Below the pieces are notes generated by a model, which was not told the origin of the DNA, did not search any database, and saw only the letters and a list, made by a program, of their open reading frames with translations. From Phoronis australis (Eukaryota; Phoronida; Phoronidae), in NCBI GenBank assembly GCA_002633005.1, contig NMRA01000092.1:521710-585709 (forward strand): a stretch of DNA of 64,000 nt, in the 5' to 3' direction. The position numbers and the translations under genes are program-made. This document shows, one piece after another, positions 24,121 to 36,662 of this stretch. The first letter of the stretch is position 1. Every line of letters begins with the position of its first letter.

Positions 24121-26800
24121 CTTAAATTCTCGAAAAATGAAATAGTATGTGGGTTCCTTTCATAACATATGCGGAGTGTAAATAATGGACTGTGGATAAT
24201 GTACTCTGTCTGAACCCAGTGCACCATGGTGTTTTGGATAGTTTTAATTACGTAATGTAAAATCGTTGTCTATGCAAAACTTTTGGAAAGTGTTTCCTCC
24301 GAAATTACCTGGAACACTGTCGCAGTGTCAGGGTTTTGAATAGTCATTTTGAGGAAGTCCAATGCAACCATGAAATGACTACCAGTTTCAATGGTTTTAC
24401 TATTGTTATCCTACTCTTGATTGAGCAACCAATATCTAACCATGCTTTTGAACTCATTTATTCTTTTTATCAAAAAAAGAAACTAAAATATGTTTTCTAG
24501 TTAAAAGATAATATCTTTCAAGCCTACTGTATTTGTTACATTTCAAATAAGTAAGTTTTCTAGTTTCTGTTTCAAAGTTTCAAGGTATGTTTAGTGGTTG
24601 AAATTGACATTTGAATCACTTAAGCTATGAAACGACCTTGAACTGAATGTCAATTATTCAGCAGTATAACAACTGCAAAATAAATATCTATGCTTTTCTT
24701 TAATAATGATTAAGAAGGTTATTGTCTGTGAACAACCACTGATTTAAAATCAATGGTTGTTCATAGGACATGACATGTTATTGGTCTGAAATCTCATTTC
24801 CTGGAGTTTCCAGAATAACAGCAAAGCTTAAATAAACGAGTGGCCAGCAAACAGTTGAGTAGATGCCCATTCATTTTAATTATTTGTGCCTGGATGGATT
24901 ATGTCGAAACAGCTGATTTGTACAACTGAGGGTTGTTAGTTGTTCCACATGTGATCAACAGAAGCAAGCTTCTCCACTGACATTAGTAATTCTTACTTGA
25001 TCAGCAATAAAGAAATTGCCAAATCATTTTGTGTCTATTTTTCAAAAGCCGATTTGCTGCTACTCATCGTTACTGAACATTTACGTTTTTTGTCTTTGAT
25101 AACTTTATGGAACAGACATGCTAAGAACAAAGAAGTGCATCTCCATTATTAATTTATTTTTGTTAGGGAAATTTAGTAAACAACGTGGTTTCAGAGTCCA
25201 CCCATGCCAAATAAAAGCATTACTGGCAAATTTAGTAATAATGAAAATAACACAAAGGCTTAAAGTATACTAATGGAAACTTAGATTTCTAATATTATAA
25301 AGTAAGCCGTGGACCATTTGCCCAAACAATTACCAGTTCTTGATTTGCTGGAGCAATTGTTTTGTTCACTTTTCACATGGGATCTAGTTTAAAGTTTTTA
25401 AATGTCTAGAGATATGCAACTGTAGGTACATCATACAAACCAGCCGTCCCTAAGTTGAATGAAGAATGAGGGTTGTTGAAGCTTTCGCAAAAAGTTTTGA
25501 ACGAGATGCAGTCAAACTTGTTTTAAAAATTTTGATCCTAGCAGTTAAGCTTGCTGCTGTGCCGTATGGTCAGAGTCAGTTGGTCTCACCCCCAAAGATT
25601 CGGAAACTTTGACAGATTACACAAGACCATGCAATTTGTGAAAATAGTATAATGCTGCCGTCATAAACACATGATTTATTACATGTTTCAGTCAGTTCTG
25701 ATCAGTTTTAAATCTGTATATACTGTAAATAATAAGTATTTAATCTTCTTGAAGCACTTACCTGGTTTCACCCCAATAAGCTTATGCATTGTTTATCCTA
25801 AGCCCCAGTGGTGCTGTTCACCATTGCCCTGTCTGGTTTCTTATGCATAGAGAATGTGTTGCTTTCCAGTTTATAACAGGCGATAGAGGGGGCAGTGAAT
25901 GTGACATTGTCCAATCATGCGGTAGCATTGCCCAGGAGTGATAATGGACTAGCTCATAGGAAGCTATCTTACATGTAAGGCTCACCTAGCTTCTGTTATA
26001 TTTTTAAGTGGCATGATGGAAGCATAACTTTGAATGTGGCACTCAATATTATCCACATGCTTTCAAGGCATGCTTTTGTCATGATAGAGCAACCACTAAT
26101 CCTTGACTGCCAACAAAGAAAAGAAAATATATCCAGTGTGAATTTCTATGCATGGTGATATAAGTTCACAGAGTCTTACATTTGCACAGTTATGCTAGAC
26201 AAATTCTAATTACATCCCTGCAGTCTCAGCAGAAAGAGGGCAAAAAAGCTAGCTCTAAGTCCTAATGTCAAGGATGCCTTTCTGGAAATCCTGCCAATTT
26301 TTCAGGAGACAGTAAAAATTTTATCGTTGGGTCGTATGATGTTCTGAAACCATGTCGATTTGGTGTGCATGAAATTTGGGTCTGACTTACGAAACGCTAT
26401 TAATAGGCTGTTTATAGAAATTTGTAATGGTTTGGGTAATAAGCTTAAATGCACTGCTTTAGGCACCAAGATATTCCATTTGAGTGATTTTATCAAATTA
26501 ATGCTAATGCTGCCTGCAGACAACCTCGACCTGACCCTTCTCAATCAATTAAAAATTTAATGAATTATATGCTATCCAAACTCTGAAAACCTTTTTTTCT
26601 GAAAAAGTTTAAAACATACATGGATCAAAACCTTGTAAGTTGTCAGCAGATAACTGCAAAAATTGTTGCCATGGGGCCAGGAAACCATGATATTGTCAAC
26701 ATTCATCTTTGTTGTTTTTCTGCCGGAGAGATCAGTTGCCACATTAGCAGAGACTTCAACTGTAACTCTTTGAAGCATGGTACAAAATTGGGTCTGTTGA
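24121..26800. other. No gene recognised
   Basis: Only short ORFs, including an overlapping pair at 26,302-26,560 on both strands with no recognisable protein. One hairpin is listed separately. Confidence 0.4.
24729..24763. repeat. Near-perfect 17-bp hairpin with a one-base loop
   Basis: TGAACAACCACTGATTT at 24,729-24,745 pairs with AAATCAATGGTTGTTCA at 24,747-24,763, with one mismatch. The stem is too short for a standard microRNA precursor; it is more likely the scar of a small palindromic element. Confidence 0.7.
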
Positions 26801-27100
26801 CCATTCATACTAAGGTCAATGCATCGATGTTTTGGGTAGTTGTGTATGTTGTTAGTATGAACAGTTAACTTTGGTAATGGATCCAAAGAAACATCGCCAG
26901 TTGACTAAGTAATACACAGGTAGATTTAGCAGCATTTTGGCACGTTGTGAATGGTAAACTTCTGTCTCATCGAAGTTATCAGCAAGAGCCACTGCCATTG
27001 CAATTACTTCAATGACAACAGTGACACCTAGTGTTACTTAGATGCCCATTAACTACTGGTTACTATGTGAATGGTTCAATGAATTTGAGACTCCACTGGA
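26801..27100 (+). mobile_element. Family R3 element, diverged copy
   Basis: Weak but collinear similarity to the R3 copies: TTCATACTAAGGTCAATGC with CGATGTTTTGGG at the left, CATCGAAGTTATCAGCAAGA near 26,970, then CAATGACAACAGTGACAC and the AACAGTT/AACTTTG-type tract. Same orientation as the other copies. The right TIR is not recognisable. Confidence 0.5.
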
Positions 27101-28580
27101 TGTCAGCATGTGTAATGCTGGACAAAAGACTTCCCAGGATCCTTAACAATGGACCAGATTGATATCATCAGCATTTGAATACCCCCCCCCTTTCACTTGC
27201 CATCTGGAAAGCTGACTAGACAGAAAATGTTTATCAAAATGGCAATTAATTCATTCCAGAAGACCTGCAGAGGAATGGTCATCAGAGCTGCAATCCATTT
27301 CCAGGCTTAGACAGGACCTGATATCATCAATTCATAAATACCCTTGAATGTCAGGGACACCCAACAGAAAACAAACTAAATAGATGAGCAGATAGGCATG
27401 GGTAAATATTGAGTCTATGCAATCAATCAGTAATAGCCAGCAACTTCACAAACTAAATGGGTTAGCCCACACATCCCAGCACTCAGTGCAGGAAATTTAG
27501 TTTAATAATGCACCAACAAGACTTGTGACATGCCATAAAGACAGTGGATGGGGATGTTGGAGCAGTGAACAGGAATTTTTAATACATTTTTAACGAGGTA
27601 ACAATCTCCCAGGAGGGTCCTCAGAGTGTTCACACGACACTGACTCCCTTTCAGTCACACAACACTGAGCCGCAGGTCTTGCAAAAGACCATACCCCCTT
27701 GTTTAGAAAAGCATCAGTGCCCTATCAGATTTTGTTTATTTATCCACATTGGTACTACCAGTGTTTTCATTTCAATCCTTATTTTACACAAATTTTTTCA
27801 ACTTTCATTGGACTGAGTAAAGTATTACTGTTGTACCGCAAATTGAAATGTTGACACCAAAAATTTGATAAAGCTGTGTGGGCTGTGATGTATTGTCCTT
27901 CCTTGTCCGCCTCAGCTCAGAAACGTTTAGCAGCCTTACTTTTCGAAAGCTAGGTGACAGACAATATGTTTTTCTTCCTCTGCGATACAGCAGAGTTGAA
28001 TTTAGGATGACATGCCAATAATTGCTGTGTTTAATGTTTGTGCTCACAGTCAGTGGTCCTGATTTTAATGTCTAGACTTATATCATTACTGTTAAAATGT
28101 TATGTTCATGAGTTCAGAACTGCACACCTGGTAGTTTGTAAGTGGATCAATGATTCTATTTATTGACTGGGATGTTTATCTGACCTGCAGGACAAGCAGC
28201 AGTTTTAAAAAAATCCTTTACTTTGACCCCAAGCGAGCTAAACCCCCCTTAAACCCTCCCTCCTCTAACTCTGCCACTGTATTTGACACTTCACAAATAT
28301 AGTTGATTATGATCCAAGGTAGCTATTTACACAGTCTGACACAATTAAGTTGGAATATGCTCCCAATCTTCACAACCATCATTTCTCAACTCAGTTTTGC
28401 TGCCTTCATACACTGCTTATGTTTTTGTGAAACAAAATCAGATGCTGTTTAATAATTTATGTTAACATCCTGTAACAATTTAACACTGTTATTTTTGTTC
28501 TTTGTTTTTATTCAACAGCAGACTGATTGCTTTATTCTGGAGTAGCATTCATGAAGTGTATAGCAATCGTTCTTTTATTT
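27101..28580. other. No gene recognised; C-run at 27,182
   Basis: A run of nine C lies at 27,182-27,190. Short unrecognised ORFs only, for example 27,805-28,047 on minus. Confidence 0.4.
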
Positions 28581-28797
28581 TGCACAAAAATAATTGCCCG
28601 AAATTGTCATTTTCCATTTTTCAAAGGCTGATTACGTTACTGCAAACAATGGAAAATTTACCAAAAGTTATTTTATGACATCTACACAGTACAAACCACA
28701 GTTTCTAAGTTACTAACAAGATAAGATATATCAGTCATTGTTTTTATAGAGAAATTTGATAACATGGAGTGTCATTTGGCTGGCCACATTGTGTACA
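28581..28797 (+). repeat. Dispersed repeat R4, copy 1
   Basis: TGCACAAAAATAATTGCCCG and the following 200 bases match 47,874-48,061 in the same order and orientation, ending at GGCCACATTGTGTACA here and GGCCATATTGTGTACC there. I saw no terminal inverted repeats. Weak similarity may continue to about 28,835. Confidence 0.75.
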
Positions 28798-30365
28798 GTA
28801 CAAGCCAAAAGTATTCAGACAATATGACCCGACCTCCCTGCCATGATGGTGGAAACCAAATTTGTCAAAGTGGTCTTTACTCCTCACTAAGAAAGAAGAG
28901 AATTTAACAGTAAAGTTTTGTAATAAGTGCCTGAATCCATAGATATAGAGAGATTGGGTGTTCTATAAATAGCTGCGAAGGTGCACAGCTCATGTCGAAG
29001 GTCACTGGGAAACGAACCAGCTTGGCCATAGGTGGATAAGGAACATTGGTATATTAAATGCAACATATTGACTAATAGGAACAAATGAAACAAAAAAATA
29101 CCTTAAACATTATAAACTTAAATTAAGGACTTGTAAGAAGAGGATTTTCATTTTCATTTCAAGATATCCTGAAAATGATACAACTGGAAATAGCACCAAA
29201 GTACATGCATATTGGTATCTAGTATTTCTTCAGAATCCATACAAAGGTATCAAAGTTAGAGATCCTTTTAACGCTTTGGCATGCACGGTCTATAACACCT
29301 CGGTTCCACCCGAGAAAATGGCCCCCAGCTATGTGCATACAACGTCACGTGATAGCTAATCTCTGTCTTAATATTTACCAATCACTTTTTGCGGTAGCAG
29401 AATTTAAGCCATCATGGTGGGAAAATGGTATTATGTCAGGTTACTTTAAAAAGTAACTATATTCTCTTTAGCAATTGATTTCTGAGGAGTTGGACATAAT
29501 CTCTGCACGTATGACTGTTCTGTGGGGGAAATTCTTAGTATATTGACAATTTATTCTATAATAAATCTAACAACACCGTTTATAAAAAATGTAGTCAAAA
29601 TAAGAGTCACAAAGGACTGATTTACGCAGTACAGCTTTATGGTTTCAGTAACATGGCTTATATTTGATATGTATGAGTGGATTGTATTGTTGTCGGTGTG
29701 ATCCATTGAAAGTAGGCTTAAACTAGGTGTTGAAGGGGTATTCTCTTTAACACACTACCTAAAATGGGAGTAATGAAAGGTATGATTCAAACATGCCAAT
29801 GACAAGTCTCCTGTCTCTGCACACCCTCTCCAGAGGTTTTATGCAGGACATCAACATGTAAAACAAGTGCCAAAACTTGACAAATTCAGTTCCTGAGAAT
29901 TGCATGGTTCAACCAGGACATCTGTAATAGTTGCTGTGGCAATGCTAACAATTTGTTTTTGTTACAACTTTTAAGGGCAGGCCAATCAATCAAATGAAAG
30001 GGCTCTGCAGAAGGACACCTGATGAAAGAAATTTAAAATTTAAAGGTGATATCCACCACGTAGAACATAAAACACTCCTGAACTTATGCTTATTTCACTA
30101 ATGTGTTAGATAGCCTGTAAAGGTTCGGTCAATCGATCACGGAGCTAGAGCTCCGCAAACATAATGTGAAAAATGGCCATCACAGCGCCATCTTACATCC
30201 GATTTTGCCCAAGAACAACAGTCCTCTGGCTACTGATTAGGTAAACACTGTCCAAAAACTTCAAGGCGATCAGACGAAAACTGTGATCTCTAACACAAAT
30301 ATGATAGGCTAACAAAGGGCAGCTGTAATTAATTAATCAACAAAAGAACAGTCATCTGAGCAGTA
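28798..30365. other. No gene recognised
   Basis: Short unrecognised ORFs only. CACAGCGCCATCTTA at about 30,182 recurs at about 30,675, which suggests the following repeat region extends beyond the two monomers listed next. Confidence 0.35.
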
Positions 30366-30700
30366 AATCTTGAATATCTGGAGAATGGTAAGTTGCAGCT
30401 AGTAATGACTTTCACATACTGATAGCGCTTGGAAAGATTTATCCTCATATCAAATTTCAGACAGATCCGTCAAGGGACACGGAAGATATCACACAAAAAC
30501 TTAAGTTATTTGGAGACCAGTCCTCGGAAAATCTCGAATAACTCAAGAACAGTAAGATCTAGAGAAAAATAAACGAGACACTTGCAATAGCCTTTGGAAT
30601 GATCTATCCACTGAAAGAACAATCGGACCAAAAACAACAGAGCTAATTGACGCCACCAACGAAAAAAGAAAAATGTCTACCACAGCGCCATCTTATCAGA
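30366..30700. repeat. Old tandem repeat, about 163-bp monomers
   Basis: AAATCTTGAATATCTGGAG (30,366) and AAAATCTCGAATAACTCAAG (about 30,529) begin related segments. Both continue to an AGCG/CTTGGAAAGATTTATCC-type motif (near 30,426 and 30,588). The copies are well diverged, so the array is old. CACAGCGCCATCTTA occurs on both sides. Confidence 0.5.
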
Positions 30701-32517
30701 TTTCTACAAAAGGCAATATGCTTCAAGCCATTCACGAGACACATGTATGTAAATTTAATGTTGTTCTGACAAACCTTGAGATTTGTAGCGTGCGAACAAG
30801 AAACAAATAAAAGACAAACAAATTTTATGGCAAAGCCCAATTTCATTTCACTAAGTAATAACAGGATGACTTTCAAAGCCCAGTCACCATTTCTTACCCA
30901 GTCCCCATTTTTAGGTCAGTGCTTCTCAATTGCTCAATAAAGATTTAGCCAATAAATTATGAACGTATCACAGTCTAGAAATAATTTATAGAAATTTTCT
31001 CAATAACTAGCAGTGATGCACAGAGTATATTCTGAGAGACTGCACTTTCACTCAAGTGTGATTTAATTATTTTTCAGAAATAGTTGTGTAGAGGTTAAGA
31101 ACAAATTTCTGACATGAGTCTTAAAGCATTTTTCATGAAAGACTCCTGAAGCCAGTTCTGTCCATCACATTTGTTATCTGAAGATCCTTGGCAGTCTACG
31201 TTTCATGTTGGATGAAAAGGCCTGCTAATTATCATTAACAAAAAACTGCTAGTTTTGCTAACAAAACAGCTGCAGCTGTCAGAATGGATCCACCTGGATC
31301 ATTAATGGCTGATCACCATGGCAGCCCTATTTAGACTTGCCTGGTGGGCATAAGGATGATGTAACATTGGTAGCTGGAATGAAGACAATTGCAACCTTCT
31401 TTATTTTCACCAGATTGCTGCATCAAAGCAAGAAACAAAACATGTTGTAGAGTACATTACACACCCCCAACCCATTGTTAATGTTTCTTTGGGCATCTAA
31501 CTTAACAGTGTCAACTGATAGTGTGATACACACATGTATACATTTTCCCCTCACTGCCTGACATTATGGTACACACTGATATCCACTTAATGTGTTAACA
31601 AGTCTATCACATGGGGAGAAGCATCACCTCACTGCATCCGGCACTTAAACTGGTATTCATCTCATCCTTACCAAACTAACCATGTTCTCAAAAGCACCAA
31701 AGGAATGCCAGTGGATGTTGTCCATAGTTCCCTGGTCCTGTGGTCAAATACAGCCTTTAGATATGGCTTTTAGATACACTTTTTCTGACAAGCCATCATT
31801 CCTCTAATCAATAATCATAAATCAGTTCGTTCATATGTTCCTGGTCTTCTGATTTATATTTTCCTGCAGTTGTTATTCCCAACAATATTAACTTGCTCAA
31901 GGCACTGTCATTTAGGTGTCTGGTTACAAAGAAATGACACTGTATGATATAGAAAGGACACACTAGGACCTGAGATGGTAACAATGTTTAGCTTTCCCTA
32001 CTGAGGTTTTGATGTAGGGTCATGCTCATTCAAGGATACCCTATAACATATGGTACTATAGTGTTTAGATTATTTATTAGCTATTTTATGTCTTCACTGA
32101 AAAAATGTGATCATAAATTTCAATCTACAATTGTGTGTTTAGTCTGCAAACATTGAAAATACTTGATGTGCACAGAATGTTATCATTCTTATTCTCGTCC
32201 ACTTAATATGAAATGATATTTAGATTCACTTCTTGTTGCCATATGATATAGTAGCAATCACTAATTCTAAAATTGAAAAGTTACAACCAGGCCTTAGCCG
32301 TAACTGTAAAGTTAATAAGAACATTTTTCACCATGAAAATGCTGAATTATGAAAATGTCATATTCTTTGATCAGTAGTAAGTTCAATTTCAGAAAATTAT
32401 TAACTCTAATAGCTTGAACCTTTTTGAATATGTTTAGGCCCATACTCCTTTATCAGAAATAGTACACTTTCTTTCAAACAACATTTTTTCTCTAATGTTT
32501 CATATATTGGTATTTTC
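30701..32517. other. No gene recognised
   Basis: AT-rich, only short unrecognised ORFs, no repeat assignable. Confidence 0.4.
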
Positions 32518-32739
32518 ATCTAAGCTTCAGTTGTGGGCACAAGCAGCTGACACTTGTGAATGACACATCTAAGCTTCAGTTGTGGGCACAAGCAGCTAAC
32601 AAATGACACATCTAAGCTTCAGTTGTGGGCACAAGCAGCTGACAAATGACACATCTAAGCTTCAGTTGTGGGCACAAGCAGCTAACAAATGACACATCTA
32701 AGCTTCAGTTGTGGGCACAAGCAGCTAACACTTGTAAAT
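32518..32739. repeat. Minisatellite: 43-bp unit, five copies
   Basis: Units start with ATCTAAGCTTCAG at 32,518, 32,567, 32,610, 32,653 and 32,696. The first period is 49 because of a six-base insertion; the rest are exactly 43. Copies differ at only a few bases. Each contains a HindIII-type AAGCTT and GGGCACAAGCAGCT. The array stops about 10 bases before an R5 element. Confidence 0.97.
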
Positions 32740-32748
32740 GCCCATTTC

Positions 32749-33223
32749 TTCAGGTTATGTAGGACCCTAGAAAAATGTCCAGATTTAGGAACATCATATC
32801 TCAGAAATGGCTGACCAAATTTGTTCAAAACTTTCAGGTGTTATGCTTTATGCTCCATTCTCCAAAACCCTGTTAGGAATTGTTTTTAAAGTGATCAAAT
32901 TTTTCTATTAGAAGCACTTACGAAAATGAAATACGTTAAAAACTGCGGCAATGTTTTGAGATTCCATTTTGAATTTTCATACCTAACAAAATTTGGTCGT
33001 TTTATGGATTCTGTTCTTTCACTATTGATACACCATTACGTTTTACTAAATTTTATTAAAAAGACAATGACACGTAAACCAATGAATGGCAGATTGGTAA
33101 AAATCGAATTCTAAAGTCTTTCTTCTTTCAGAAAATATATACTTGCACCGTGTTAAAATCTAAGCTTTTGTGGAGAGTGACCGAAATACACATACCTGTT
33201 GATGAGATCCTGCATAACCTTAA
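32749..33223 (+). mobile_element. Family R5 element, copy b (best-preserved ends)
   Basis: About 475 bp. The left end CAGGTTATGTAGGACCC is inverted-complementary to the right end GATCCTGCATAACC. The right junction is TTAA (33,220-33,223); the left has TTCA at 32,749-32,752. The family core appears in reverse as CCAATGAATGGCAGATTGG near 33,080. The 62-codon ORF inside it is a chance reading. Confidence 0.85.
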
Positions 33224-34399
33224 AGTCCACCATGAACAGTTACACACTGGAGTTTAGGTTGGGTTGGGCACCACTCTGCCACTAATTGCCACATGTAATA
33301 AAACTGAGTGTCTGCCTCTAGTGAAGCATGGCTGAGCTGACAGCTATTGTCAATTTAACAACAATGGAATAAACTAGCAGCTTATTCAATTGTTGTTGAA
33401 CAGGTTGGACTGAGCTATGAGCTCAGCTATGGCAATAACTATATGTTTGGCCATGGTTCACTTGAGGTACACAGCACAGCTAGTAGCTATTCCTCTGTCT
33501 TTTGTCCTTGGATGTATGTCTGTGAGAATCTTAATGTGGTGCTCTATTCAGACTGGTAATTCTATACAAATACTTTCCACCGAAGTGACAAAAATCCACC
33601 GAAGGAGGCCGTTAAATGACGTGCTTCTTTCCATTTTTTTTTCGTTTTTGTCTTTACTTACTCCTTATGAATACCTGCCAGCACCTGCCATTTTTGTAAT
33701 GGATATGTCAGGTTTCACTCACATAATTTAACTTGTGATATAAATCTGCTCGTCATTTTGAATATTTCAAATCTTCACTTTTGTTCCTTTTCTACTATAA
33801 TGGACCCTTCATTTTTAAGGGAGCCTCGGTAAGTGGAGATTACCTTAATCTCCTCAGTGATCAAAGTGAAAATTGCACCTCAACCAGTTGAAGTAAACAG
33901 ATGGATTCAACTGTGGTGTGGCCAGATGTTGATACAAGGTATTTCAAAGTTATGGAACACAAAAAGTAATTTAGATCTTTAATATACAAAAGCAGGTATA
34001 GCCTTGCATATTCAAACTGATGGCATGTGGGGATACTTTAAGTAAATCTTAGAAAACCAAACCTACAAACAACTTGAAATAACGCCAGATATAATGCTTT
34101 CTAGTGCTTTCAGGGCTTTACTCCAATTATTATACATTTTACTTTTTGTAATAAACATTTTATAAACAGGTTTATCATGACTTTTAATTGGTGAGAGCAG
34201 GATTTTTGTCTTAAACATCAACCATGTTTTCCAATGAGTTTATTTTGATTAACTGGCACAGAGTAGTAATTTCAATTTCACCATACATCTATGCTTAATT
34301 TTGATATTGATAAGTCATTTTGTACATCCTCTGAACTTGACAAACTTCCAGAAGGGGAAGGTAAACCTCTGCTGGGCAACCTGTATGTTATGGGGAATT
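33224..34399. other. No gene recognised
   Basis: One 104-codon plus-strand ORF (33,417-33,731) with several hydrophobic stretches, no recognisable family and no second copy in the window. It is probably chance, but is the longest unexplained frame in this stretch. Confidence 0.35.
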
Positions 34400-34849
34400 G
34401 CCCTCAGTATGAATGGTTACCTTCAGTTCTGGATCGAATTTAACAGTACCAGTTAACTTCGCAGTAATTAGGTGGATTTAACAGTAGAGCGTCGACGCTG
34501 CAGTGTGGTATGAACGCTCAACTTCAGTACCACGGAAGTTATCGCCAGAGGCCACTGTTATCGTCAACAATTTAAGGGCAGTGTCGTCAATAATATTTGT
34601 TTATATTTTGTTCGAATAATTAGTTTTATGTCAATTAACATGTTCAAATGCTCTCACATTGACACATTAAAAATCTAAAGTATGCATGAGATGCATCAGT
34701 GCTACCTTACGATTACTTTGATGATGGCGCCACGTACCGCTTACTTGGACACGGTTAACTAGCATAGATGGAATGAACGATTCAATTAACTTTGCATTTA
34801 AATGTTGACGCTCCGCTCATACTGTAGTCAAGTCAGTACGAAAGGGCCT
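34400..34849 (+). mobile_element. Family R3 TIR element, copy 2
   Basis: Collinear with 18,405-18,857: shares GAGCGTCGACGCTGCAGTG near 34,486, GTTATCGTCAACAATTT and CTCCGCTCATACTG, and ends GTCAGTACGAAAGGGCC. The left end is degraded. Confidence 0.8.
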
Positions 34850-35258
34850 AGAGAGAGTATGAGGTTTAGTGGCTGCCTATTAATAGTGCGTTTGTTTTGT
34901 TTGGAAATATTTTTCAATGTTTAGCTAGAAACATGAAAAGTTTTATTAAATGCCAAACCCCAGTCAGCTTGGTTGAGAAAGAGGTTGAAATATGAAGTTT
35001 TACGTGGCGACAGCAGTTGGTGCACACAAAGGTTTTTAAAAATATGTTTATCATACCAGTATTACGAAGTTTTATGAATCAGCAATAGTTTGTAAAGGTT
35101 TGTTATGACCAAAATACAAGCACCCGTTCCTTTAATGGAGACAGTTAGTTTTGATTTTACTCTCTCCACGCCTTATTTATGTGATTGTGCGCTTAATGAT
35201 TCACTTAACAAATATTAGGTTAATGCTCACAGTGAATGCAGTGTTCTATGTAATTGGG
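34850..35258. other. Nothing recognised between two transposons
   Basis: AT-rich spacer with no ORF of note. Confidence 0.4.
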
Positions 35259-36662
35259 ATACCGTATTCGCCGTAATAACCGCCCATGCCCCTATAAACG
35301 CCCTCCACGCGTTTTCAGACTTTGCTAAAATAAGTGCCCAGTCCATGAATGTGTACATGTGAAAAATGCCTTGCCAACAGTCCTAAAATTCTACAGTAAC
35401 GTCTTCAATTTATCAATAATATCTGACAGTCCTGAAAAAAATCACTGTGCGCAGAATTTGTAGACCACTTTAAACTTCCGCCATGCCTCAAAACGAACAC
35501 AAAAGTTCTGCTGATATTGCGAGGACCAATGGTCTGGCCTTTCAGTATAGAAGTAGTGTACTTGTCTACGGGATTGCTTTGTAGATATTTCCGGCTTTCA
35601 ACAGGAATCAAAATTTCTTTGTAGGCCTACACGTGAAAACCGCGAATCGAAGACTAACAAAAACTTGGCTAGTGTTAAAAGCACGTGGTCAGGAAGCGTG
35701 CGCTACATACATGAACCTGTCATCAATTAGACATTAGTCAGGAACTATCAATTCATGAAACGGGTAGCATAGCATCGATAAGAAATGAATATTGGCAATA
35801 ATGTCCGACGGTTTGATTAACCATAATTGGTGTTTTTAAGCCAAATATCCGATAAAATGACCACTGACAGTGAATGCTTACACACCCGTACACCGAAAAA
35901 TAACTGTCAGATAGTCACGTACGCATCCAGCCACACGGCGACTAATATGGCATGAGACCGGCAAGTGCTGAATGAAACTCGCTCTGGTTTAGGCTTACGG
36001 CTTGTGCACATTTCTTTGGATACAATGCACATCTAGCTCGTTAGATTGCGTGGCTCTGGCTAAATGACGGTCTCTGCTCTGGCAAATGAACTCTGGTGAC
36101 ACGCACTCGCTCGCTTACTCACAAATGTAGACAACTTCAAAACAAACGTCACGTGGCAACAACGTGTGTTCGTCCAGACATTTTTCTCATTGTGCCGATC
36201 ATACAAGTAGATGGCACGATGTAGCACAGATTTGTACTTAAACCTGCCGTGATCCCGACTCCACAGGAACTTAAAAATCTTAGGGATGCTGTTTGGAAAA
36301 CTTAAGGAGGATTTCAAGTAATTTGCTTGAGTTGAAACTGTATTTTTATTCAAGCATTCTCAAGTCGCCATATCGACAATTGTGAGGCAGGCAGTCGGCG
36401 AGTTTTCTCCCTGGGATTTCAGCACAATTTTCTGTAAAATGATCGTAATTTAGCACCAAAGTTTGATAGCAATGCACCACGGTTTTATAGAAAGTCTTTC
36501 ATAGATTACAGATAGGTCACAGAGCGTAAATATGATGAATATTAGCTTCCGATTTCACCCGTTTCGGAGACCGGGTTTCAACGGCCTTGAGTTGCTATAA
36601 GCGCCGCCCCGAAACGAATTTTTCTAAGCGCCGTGGGCGGTTATTATGGCGAATACGGTATG
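35259..36662. mobile_element. TIR transposon with TA-flanked 28-bp ends, related to family X
   Basis: Left TIR ATACCGTATTCGCCGTAATA… (35,259-35,286) and right TIR (36,635-36,662) match at about 27 of 28 positions. The arrangement TA-CCGTATTC…GAATACGG-TA would fit a TA target duplication, as in Tc1/mariner-type elements, but the TA could also be part of the TIR. The right half (about 36,060-36,620) is clearly homologous to the body of family X at 52,140-52,600: shared GATGTAGCACAGATTTG, GATAGCAATGCACCAC and ATTAGCTTCCGATTT. No transposase is visible; the two ORFs (35,405-35,611 and 36,060-36,353, both minus) are unrecognised. Confidence 0.85.

Noticed and set aside
26572-26886. Overlapping ORFs of 104 codons (minus) and 82 codons (plus)
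   Set aside because: They partly overlap a diverged R3 element and neither is recognisable.
29837-29920. Possible seventh R5 copy (GGTTTTATGCAGGACATC)
   Set aside because: Only the first 15 or so bases resemble the TIR; the family core and end motif are missing.
33417-33731. 104-codon plus-strand ORF with hydrophobic stretches
   Set aside because: Hydrophobic readings are common in T-rich DNA; no family resemblance and no supporting promoter or splice signals.
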